The position numbers and the translations under genes were made by a program. Shown piece after piece: positions 6,776 to 11,255 of a DNA stretch of 11,255 bases; position 1 is the stretch's first letter; the number at the start of each line of letters is the position of its first letter. The stretch comes from Desulfobacterales bacterium (GTDB lineage Bacteria; Desulfobacterota; Desulfobacteria; Desulfobacterales; 4be13): contig JAOZLU010000185.1 in NCBI GenBank assembly GCA_029934695.1, forward strand, positions 1 to 11,255. The letters run 5' to 3'. Under the pieces are notes generated by a model that worked only from the letters and a program-made list of their open reading frames with translations, had not been told where the DNA came from and searched no databases.

Positions 6776-7153
6776 GCTGTCTTCCTGTTTCCCAAATAAT
6801 GGGATATCTTTTCGTTATTTATGAATTTAAGGTAAAGTATCAGTTTTGATCTGTCAAGAGTTTTTTTAAAGTGATTTTGCAATTTAAATAACAACCATCC
6901 TTAAACCTTTTTCCAAAGAGCTGTGAACCACGGATGAACGCGGACGGCCTGTCTGTCGGTTTTTTGTCGCAAAGTCTCCGGTTCATGCGGAACAGATGAA
7001 AAAAGGCCTGAAAAATGCCGAAGAAAAGCTCTGTGCCATTATGATAACAATATCATATTGAGAGAAAACAGGCAGGAGGCAGTTGCACATAATATCCTAT
7101 TTCAGAAGTGTAAATTCACGGTTTTAGAATATATTTCCGCTGAGATTCCGGAA
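6776..7153. other. Gene-poor stretch with repeats and an IclR N-terminal scrap
   Basis: No intact gene. From the iclR side it holds that gene's putative promoter. Next, at 6908-6923, comes a 16-bp exact copy of a sequence inside the iclR 5' end (6734-6749). A 20-bp sequence at 6925-6944, whose reverse complement contains CCGCGTTCATCCGTGGTT, follows; it belongs to a type I recall as a widespread dispersed intergenic motif. A small hairpin (7-bp arms, 4-base loop) lies at 7040-7057. A + strand frame stays open from about 6969 to 7238 but has no good start and no recognisable similarity. Confidence 0.5.
6829..6857 (-). promoter_or_regulatory. Putative promoter of the truncated iclR gene
   Basis: On the - strand a perfect TTGACA (6852-6857) is followed after 17 bases by TACCTT (6829-6834), a weak -10. 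The ATG lies about 50 bases further. Between them, 6791-6803 carries the small dyad CCCA-aataa-TGGG, which could be an autoregulatory operator. Confidence 0.3.
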
Positions 7154-7294
7154 TCATGCATTATTCTTTATCTCAAACAACTTTTTAATCAGTGCTTCTT
7201 CAAATCCGTTCTCCTGAGCCCTGGTGAGTGGGTATGAGACACCGAAGGAAGCCTCCACCATCCCCTGGGAGTCAAAAACCGGGGCGGCAAGGAC
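7154..7294 (-). pseudogene. IclR effector-domain C-terminal fragment
   Basis: Reading the - strand from 7294 to the TGA at 7154-7156 gives 46 residues beginning 'VLAAPVFDSQGMVEASFGVS' and ending 'LFEIKNNA'. This matches the end of the IclR effector domain, whose family pattern is 'hAAPVFDxxGxVVAAhSVSxP' followed by a final helix. An in-frame TAA sits immediately upstream (7295-7297), and beyond it a TPR fragment begins on the other strand, so the rest of this gene is gone. It cannot be the missing tail of the iclR gene at 6410-6775 in simple order, because it lies upstream of that gene's start. It therefore comes from a second IclR gene or from a rearrangement. Confidence 0.6.
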
Positions 7295-7469
7295 TTACGC
7301 AAGAAACTTTATTGATTATTTTCCCCACAGGGAGCTTGGAATCATTTACCATAAACAGGGACGCCATGAGGAATCGCTCAGTGAACTGAATATATCCCTT
7401 TCCGCTCTCTATTCATCCCGAGCCGAATCTTACCTTTTATTGGCTGAAAAATCATCCTGCCAGAAGTAA
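7294..7469 (+). pseudogene. Tetratricopeptide-repeat protein fragment
   Basis: The + strand frame ending at 7469 is open from 7224, but only the part from about 7294 looks like protein-coding sequence. It reads '...DYFPHRELGIIYHKQGRHEESLSELNISLSAL...AESYLLLAEK', a TPR-like helix pair (pattern L-G-I-x-Y-x-x-x-x-x-x-E-S-x-x-x-L). This resembles the C-terminal part of TPR proteins common in Deltaproteobacteria. The upstream codons 7224-7293 are antisense to the IclR fragment and so not native. Neither the start nor the remainder of the TPR domain is present. Confidence 0.45.
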
Positions 7470-7492
7470 TTGAGCTCGCAAATCTGAAAATC

Positions 7493-7514
7493 GCCCGGCA
7501 ATTCATTGTCGGGC
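7493..7514. repeat. GC-rich hairpin, likely dispersed repeat
   Basis: GCCCGGCAAT (7493-7502) pairs with ATTGTCGGGC (7505-7514), ten base pairs with one G-T and a minimal TC loop. It lies just after the TPR fragment. The T-run on either side is too short for a clear intrinsic terminator; the - strand continues GATTTTC, so a weak terminator in that direction is possible. The rest of 7470-7672 shows no gene. Confidence 0.5.
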
Positions 7515-7672
7515 TGATTTATCACGCCCCCGATCTCCTTCAGCCTCTCAGCACCCTTACGAATCCAATTATCATTTGCAACCACAGACGAAGGTACTCG
7601 GCAATTTTTTTCTTGACCTGACACATCATCTGCTGTACAGGAGTTTTATCAGGGCATAAATCTGACAATCCC

Positions 7673-8155
7673 ATGTCCGATCTTGACAAATACTTCCGAC
7701 CGCCGTCGGAGGAAAATGACCATCCGAAACTCCGATTCTGGAAAGAACTGATGAACCGCCCCGAAGTCGGCAAGGTTCTGTTTGAACTGAGAAGAGAGCG
7801 GGACGGACTGACCTTCAGACCCGCGAAGATGTATATACATCTCCTGTATCAGGACGGAAACGAGCCTCAGTGCGACTCGGAGGACTGGGATGATGATCTG
7901 AACAGGACGCTGACAGAAATGGAAATACCCGCAATCTCGGCTGACAATGAAAAGAAGCGTTTCGGACTGATGCTGAAAGGGCTTCTTGAGAAACCGGGCA
8001 TCATGTTCGGAAACGCCGTATTCAACACAGTCCTCCTTGACATGTTGCGAAACAGCGGTTTCGGAGCCATGAGGGAAGTGCGGGAGAAACTGGAGAGAAT
8101 ACACAGGTCCCACCCGGACAAATGCGTTCACTGCCGTTTTTTCAAATTGACTTGA
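7673..8155 (+). CDS. Hypothetical protein, 160 aa, acidic/charged
   Basis: I do not recognise this protein. It is an intact 160-residue frame beginning 'MSDLDKYFRPPSEE', rich in charged residues, with an acidic cluster 'DSEDWDDDLNRTLTEME' in the middle. It looks helical and soluble, with no signal peptide or membrane segment. Near the C-terminus is a single C-x-x-C ('CVHC'), too little for a confident metal site. Amino-acid use is typical of a real protein; the opposite strand is also open over most of the region but looks less protein-like. The ATG at 7673 lacks a good ribosome binding site. AGGAG lies about 30 bases upstream, so the true start is uncertain; an internal ATG at residue 27 follows GGAAAG. 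The stop codon overlaps the -35 box of the next promoter. Confidence 0.55.
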   Translation: MSDLDKYFRPPSEENDHPKLRFWKELMNRPEVGKVLFELRRERDGLTFRPAKMYIHLLYQDGNEPQCDSEDWDDDLNRTLTEMEIPAISADNEKKRFGLMLKGLLEKPGIMFGNAVFNTVLLDMLRNSGFGAMREVREKLERIHRSHPDKCVHCRFFKLT

Positions 8156-8180
8156 TATTCTGAGATTTTTCCGATATAAT
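8152..8180 (+). promoter_or_regulatory. Strong sigma70-type promoter upstream of the flavodoxin fragment
   Basis: TTGATA (8152-8157, five of six) and TATAAT (8175-8180, perfect) are separated by exactly 17 bases. The start would be near 8187, giving a leader of about 57 bases before the ATG at 8244. This is the best promoter in the window. Because the gene it served is cut, it may now drive transcription through the IS remnant toward gctAB. Confidence 0.65.
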
Positions 8181-8243
8181 CAGAACTTATTAGTATTTTA
8201 TGCAGTTTTACAAACATGTTAACAAGAAAGGAGGTCATGTCGG

Positions 8244-8489
8244 ATGCAAGTCCTGATTCTTTATTATTCAAAAGGCGGCAATACCAGAAGGCTGGCCGAG
8301 GTGATTGCAAAAGGTGTTGAAGAAGTCGAAGGAGTGAATGGAATCCTGAAAAACACAGATGAAGTAACTAAGGACGACTTTGCAGCCTCGGATGGAATCA
8401 TTGCAGGATCACCGGTTTATTTTGGTGTGATGGCTGCCCAAGGCACTGGTTCAGTTCAATGGGATGGCCGTAATCATGCGGCTTTCTGA
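8244..8489 (+). pseudogene. Flavodoxin/WrbA-like FMN-binding protein, truncated after 66 codons by an IS end
   Basis: Flavodoxin-fold proteins bind FMN for electron transfer or quinone reduction. The N-terminus is clear: strand 'MQVLILYYSKGGNTRRLAEVIAKGV', with the FMN-phosphate loop S-K-G-G-N-T at 9-14, then 'DGIIAGSPVYFGVMAAQ' at 50-66, which matches the family's 'D-x-h-h-x-G-x-P-x-x-F-G-x-M'. After Q66 (codon 8439-8441) similarity stops, and 15 codons of IS sequence follow to a stop at 8487-8489. Over half of a normal 140-200-residue protein is missing. The start is excellent: AAGGAGG at 8228-8234, nine bases before the ATG, with a strong promoter upstream. It was probably the first gene of a unit continuing into the M29-like gene and gctAB. 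Confidence 0.75.
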
Positions 8490-8757
8490 ACCATGAGAAG
8501 CTGCGTCAGCGACAATCCTCTGCCTATGATGCCCAGAGCTGCGGCGGGAACTTTCCCTGTGGTGAAATGACTGCGGACAAAATTATGAATAATCCAGTAT
8601 ATGTCGAGGGTTCTCTGAAGCCCGCCGACCGACTTCGCACAGGTGTTGGTTCTGCGTCTGTATGCGGAATTGAGACGCCGCAGAGAACCGTTGAGAGATT
8701 CCACATGATTGGCATGGATATCCTTATTCTCAATATTCTGAACCGATCTGCCAGATG
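8442..8757 (-). mobile_element. Insertion sequence remnant (one end plus 3' part of transposase gene)
   Basis: The element begins exactly where flavodoxin similarity ends; the end reads GGCACTGGTTCAGTTCAATG inward. An internal dyad TGGTTCAG (8447-8454) / CTGAACCA (8486-8493) lies near this end. The other boundary is about 8757, where the M29-like frame starts. Only ~315 bp survive, so the element cannot move by itself. The position suggests insertion into the flavodoxin gene followed by a deletion that removed most of the IS, the rest of the flavodoxin gene and the front of the next gene. The IS family is uncertain; the transposase resembles IS1-like DDE proteins. Confidence 0.65.
8474..8755 (-). 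pseudogene. Transposase C-terminal fragment (IS1-like DDE type)
   Basis: The - strand frame from about 8755 to the TGA at 8474-8476 encodes roughly 93 residues. Recognisable blocks are 'NKDIHANHVESLNGSLRRL', 'NSAYRRRTNTCAKSVGGLQR' and 'IIHNFVRSHFTTGKVPAAAL'. This is the C-terminal end of a DDE transposase: the glutamate in 'HVESLNGSLRR' is at the usual place of the final catalytic E, followed by the R-R-R-T-N-x-x-A-K and 'HNFVRxH' patterns. The N-terminal HTH and both catalytic aspartates are missing, so it is inactive. It is antisense to the flanking genes. Confidence 0.75.
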
Positions 8758-9114
8758 GGACTGCCTGCCGATCCTATTGTAATGACGATTAAATCCGGTC
8801 AGATCATGTCGATAGACAAGGGAGACTACAGGATAGAAGCAAGAATGAAACAACTCATCGAAACCGTAGAGAATGCGGATAACATTGCCGAAATCGGAAT
8901 AGGGCTCAACCCGGCATCCCTGCTCAACGGGGATTTCCAGGAGGAAAAAAAGGCCAGGGGCACCTGCCATATTGCTATGGGTGATGATCTTTACTACAAC
9001 GGGAATCACAAATGCGATGTGCATATCGACATGATCATGTACACACCCACTGTGATCATGGACGATATCGTGGTTGTCGATGCAGGCAAAGTGATGATGG
9101 AAAACCTGCGGTAG
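8755..9114 (+). pseudogene. M29 aminopeptidase/NicX-like metalloenzyme, C-terminal fragment
   Basis: The frame starts at 8755 with no ribosome binding site and, from about 'DPIVMTIKSGQI', matches the C-terminal third of the M29 leucyl-aminopeptidase family. That family also contains 2,5-dihydroxypyridine 5,6-dioxygenase (NicX). Visible metal-site blocks are 'NIAEIGIGLNP' (about 43-53), 'GTCHIAMGDD' and 'DVHIDMIM', carrying the Glu, His and His-x-Asp ligands expected from the family. The end, 'VIMDDIVVVDAGKVM', is also typical. Full-length members are about 350-400 residues; some 240 are gone at the IS junction. Peptidase and ring-cleaving members cannot be told apart from this piece. The stop lies 49 bp before gctA on the same strand, so they were probably cotranscribed. 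Confidence 0.7.
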
Positions 9115-9163
9115 CTTCTGATTCAGCAAAGTACCATTTTAATATGCAGTTTAAGGAAAAAAT

Positions 9164-10141
9164 ATGAACGGTGATACCAGCAAAGTTATGTCAATCGAAA
9201 TGGCAGTCTCTCGTTTCATGAGCGATGGCGCTCATATTTCAATCGGAGGATTTACTCTGAACCGGAATCCCATGGCCGCTGTTTACGAGATCATCCGCCA
9301 GGGATTTAAAGAGCTGCATGTCTATGCCCATTCCAACGGCACCGGCGTGGATGAACTGATCGGCGCCGGCTGCGTGGACAAGCTGGAGATTGCTTATGCC
9401 GGCAACGGCAAGACCGCGGCCACCTGCATCCGGTTCCGCAAAGCTGTTCAGGAAGGAACGCTGAAGGTGGAGGACTACTCCAATTTCATGATGAGCCTCC
9501 GGTTTCTGGCCGGGGCCATGGGGGTGCCGTTTATGCCGACGCTGTCCGGATTCGGATCGGAAATCACCACCATCTGGGGATTCTCAAAGGAGATGAGGCA
9601 GGCAGACCCAAAAATGGCTGATGACAAACTGCTGATCATGGACAACCCTTTCGGCATATGGGGAGATGCGTCCAAGGTGCTGCTGGTGCCGGCCATCAAT
9701 CCGGATGTCACCTTTGTTCATGTTCAGAAGGCGGACACCATGGGCACCTGCCGCATTGACGGTCTGACCTTTGCAGACGTGGAGCAGGTCAAAGCGTCCA
9801 GACAGGTGGTGGTCAGTTGTGAGGAACTTGTCGAACCTGATGATCTCAGGGAATTTCCGGAGCGCAACCAGATACCGTTTCTGCACGTTTCCGCGGTGTG
9901 CCATGTTCCCCACGGTGCTTACCCGACCGCTGTGTATCGGCATTATGACTACGATTCCGACTATCTGCGGGCCTATGCCGCGGCTGCAAAAGATGACAGC
10001 AAATTTGTGACATTTCAGGAAAAATATCTGTATGGCGTACAGAACCACCAGAGTCTGCTCAGTCTAATCGGGCAGGAGCGGCTGGATGCGATTAAGGCGG
10101 ATGCCCGGACAGGATATGCCGTCAACATGAAAAGAGGCTGA
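9164..10141 (+). CDS. gctA: CoA-transferase subunit A, glutaconate CoA-transferase type
   Basis: Class I CoA-transferase alpha subunit, 325 residues, close to the ~320 of Acidaminococcus GctA. Such heterodimers move CoA from acetyl-CoA or another acyl-CoA to a carboxylate such as glutaconate. Family marks are 'GAHISIGGFTLNRNPMAAVYEIIRQG' (about 22-47), 'AGAMGVPFMPTLSGFGSEI' (about 115-133), and the C-terminal 'DSDYLRAYAAAAKDD' region seen in GctA. There is no signal peptide or membrane segment; it is cytoplasmic. The ATG at 9164 has AAGGA six bases upstream. gctB follows after two bases. No own promoter was seen; transcription probably comes from upstream. The exact acid substrate is not fixed, since the GctAB group includes IpdAB-like and other homologues. 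Confidence 0.85.
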   Translation: MNGDTSKVMSIEMAVSRFMSDGAHISIGGFTLNRNPMAAVYEIIRQGFKELHVYAHSNGTGVDELIGAGCVDKLEIAYAGNGKTAATCIRFRKAVQEGTLKVEDYSNFMMSLRFLAGAMGVPFMPTLSGFGSEITTIWGFSKEMRQADPKMADDKLLIMDNPFGIWGDASKVLLVPAINPDVTFVHVQKADTMGTCRIDGLTFADVEQVKASRQVVVSCEELVEPDDLREFPERNQIPFLHVSAVCHVPHGAYPTAVYRHYDYDSDYLRAYAAAAKDDSKFVTFQEKYLYGVQNHQSLLSLIGQERLDAIKADARTGYAVNMKRG

Positions 10142-10143
10142 AT

Positions 10144-10917
10144 ATGCAAACGCAGGACTATTCATTAAAAGAAATGATGGCTATCATGGCGGCACGGGAA
10201 ATCAAAGACGGCGACATTGTTTTTGCCGGCACAGGCATCTCCATGCTTGCCGCCACCGCTGCAAAGAATATTAACGCCCCCAACTGTGTCATCTTTTTCG
10301 AGACCGGTGCCATTGATTCGATTATCGAGGAACTTCCCCTCGCGGTGGCAGATCCCAGAGTCATGTACTGGTCAGCGTCCAACACCGGGCTGCTGGAAGC
10401 TTTTGCAACCATGCAGAACCGCATCACCGGTGACAGGGTCATCGCCATCCTCGGTGCGGCCCAGATAGACAAATATGGCAACCTCAACACGACCGCCATC
10501 GGTGATTATCACCTGCCCGAAACCAGGTTCTCAGGCAGCGGCGGGGGGTGCGATGTGGCCTCATTCGTTCCAAGGTGTATCGCATTCATGCAGCATGAAA
10601 AACGTAAGTTTGTTGAAAAATTGGACTATCTCACCAGCCCGGGACAGTTGCAGGGCAGCGGCTCCAGAGAAGCTGCCGGTTTGCGTCCCGGAGGTGTGAA
10701 TGTGGTCATCACCAACATGGCGGTGATGCGGATGGACTCTGCAAGCGGTGAAATGTATCTGGATCAGTACTATCCCGGGGTCACTCCCGAAACAATACTG
10801 GACAACATGCAGTTTTCTGTAAACATTTCACAGGCAAAACAGGCCAGGCCCCCCACCGAGACCGAATTGAAGACACTGAGACAAAAATGTGATCCTCAGA
10901 GGCTGATTTTGGGATAA
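10144..10917 (+). CDS. gctB: CoA-transferase subunit B, glutaconate CoA-transferase type
   Basis: Beta subunit carrying the catalytic glutamate, 257 residues. In 'CVIFFETGAIDS' E53 aligns with Glu54 of A. fermentans GctB ('VESG'), the residue that forms the glutamyl-CoA thioester. Other shared blocks are 'AAQIDKYGNLNTTAIGDYH', 'TRFSGSGGGCDVAS' (oxyanion/glycine motif), 'FMQHEKRKFVEKLDYLTSPG' and 'MYLDQYYPGVTPE'. Retention of the glutamate supports a true transferase over an IpdB-like hydrolase, which lacks it. The start is two bases after the gctA stop, with AGAGG inside the end of gctA, so the two subunits are translationally linked. The stop at 10915-10917 abuts the stop of a small - strand frame. 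No obvious terminator follows; a 6-bp hairpin CAGGATTGATCCTG (10919-10932) has no T-run. Confidence 0.87.
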   Translation: MQTQDYSLKEMMAIMAAREIKDGDIVFAGTGISMLAATAAKNINAPNCVIFFETGAIDSIIEELPLAVADPRVMYWSASNTGLLEAFATMQNRITGDRVIAILGAAQIDKYGNLNTTAIGDYHLPETRFSGSGGGCDVASFVPRCIAFMQHEKRKFVEKLDYLTSPGQLQGSGSREAAGLRPGGVNVVITNMAVMRMDSASGEMYLDQYYPGVTPETILDNMQFSVNISQAKQARPPTETELKTLRQKCDPQRLILG

Positions 10918-11178
10918 TCAGGATTGATCCTGTCCCGCCGCTTTCGCTCCGGGTTTAGCAGCCGGTGAACGATGCGATCTCATTTGAACAGTTTGCTCAG
11001 GACAACAAGGGTTTTCCCAAATTTCAATTTGAATCCGTGAAGCCCTTCCGATAAAGGATTTACGAACTCTCCGTTCCGCAAGAGCCGATTTCAACTGTCT
11101 TTCATACTCTGTGATCTGAATATCGGCCTCAGCCTTCTGATAATAACTGAGATTTTTTAAAGGCCGGAAGCCGGACAT
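10918..11178 (-). CDS. Possible small hypothetical protein, 86 aa
   Basis: Unrecognised small frame convergent with gctB. It starts 'MSGFRPLKNLSYYQKAEADI', has a charged, probably helical middle ('EYERQLKSALAERRVRK'), and a low-complexity basic end. Support is modest: a perfect -10 hexamer TATAAT on the - strand at 11204-11209, about 26 bases upstream, and AGGG about seven bases before the ATG. The -35 is poor. A GTG at 11184 could give two more residues. The remainder of 11179-11255 holds only this upstream region. It may be noncoding; the + strand over 10963-11051 also has a short open frame ending 'FQFESVKPFR' that could be debris of another gene. Confidence 0.3.
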   Translation of the reverse strand: MSGFRPLKNLSYYQKAEADIQITEYERQLKSALAERRVRKSFIGRASRIQIEIWENPCCPEQTVQMRSHRSPAAKPGAKAAGQDQS

Positions 11179-11255
11179 AAGCACCCTGCCATAATCTTTT
11201 CTGATTATAACGCTTTTAGGGGAGGCCTGAAATCAGCCCTGCGTCGCACCTTTTT

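Noticed and set aside
7649..8131. 160-codon - strand frame opposite the hypothetical gene
   Set aside because: Less protein-like composition than the + strand frame and no upstream signals, though the choice is not certain.
8148..8180. TTGACT at 8148 as the -35 box for TATAAT at 8175
   Set aside because: The spacer would be over 20 bases; TTGATA at 8152 gives the optimal 17.
8524..9129. 201-codon - strand frame spanning the IS remnant and the M29-like fragment
   Set aside because: It crosses the IS/M29 junction and is antisense to recognisable M29 sequence. The true transposase is in another - strand frame.
1..11255. CRISPR array, tRNA, rRNA, phage or defence module
   Set aside because: No regularly spaced repeats, tRNA cloverleaf, rRNA-like sequence or known defence protein was seen in reading both strands.

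Overview
The window looks like accessory chromosome from a Gram-negative anaerobe, most likely a Desulfobacterota (Desulfobacterales-type) bacterium. That guess rests on gene content and style: a glutaconate-type CoA-transferase, a DUF362 remnant, an IclR/Liv transport locus, an IS remnant of a type I associate with these genomes, and many hairpin-forming intergenic repeats. No rRNA or tRNA gene is present, so the lineage is a low-confidence inference.

Layout. (1) 1-1583: two broken genes tail to tail. A DUF362 protein has lost its N-terminal half (+ strand) and an agmatinase/arginase-family protein has lost its C-terminal half (- strand). They meet in a short hairpin/tandem-repeat patch at about 764-864. 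A second hairpin cluster (1469-1565) separates the agmatinase from the transporter. (2) 1584-6318, - strand: a complete branched-chain-amino-acid-type (HAAT) ABC importer, livK-livH-livM-livG-livF. The four downstream genes are tightly coupled (overlaps of 1, 4 and 8 bp). livK is set apart by a 176-bp gap carrying a long inverted repeat. (3) 6410-6775, - strand: an IclR-type regulator with its DNA-binding domain but almost no effector domain, just upstream of the livK promoter. (4) 6776-7672: gene debris, with a C-terminal scrap of a second IclR protein, a duplicated scrap of an IclR N-terminus, a TPR fragment, and intergenic repeats. (5) 7673-8155: an intact but unrecognised 160-aa ORF. (6) 8152-9114: a strong promoter, then a flavodoxin-like gene cut after 66 codons by an IS end, about 315 bp of IS with the 3' part of an antisense transposase gene, then the C-terminal third of an M29/NicX-like metalloenzyme. 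(7) 9164-10917: intact gctA and gctB, both CoA-transferase subunits, with the catalytic glutamate visible. (8) 10918-11255: a possible small - strand ORF with its own -10 box.

How it fits together. The intact functions are uptake of a small amino-acid-like or carboxylate substrate (Liv system), probably under IclR-type control, and CoA activation of a carboxylate by GctAB. Around them lie at least six truncated genes whose break points coincide with an IS end, hairpin repeats, or other gene fragments. The window is best read as a catabolic/transport island undergoing deletion and rearrangement. I see no clear defence system, CRISPR array or new enzymatic system. The most unusual points are the HTH-only IclR gene with scrambled IclR pieces next to it, the inverted repeat inside the liv operon, and the IS-bounded deletion that places an orphaned promoter upstream of gctAB.
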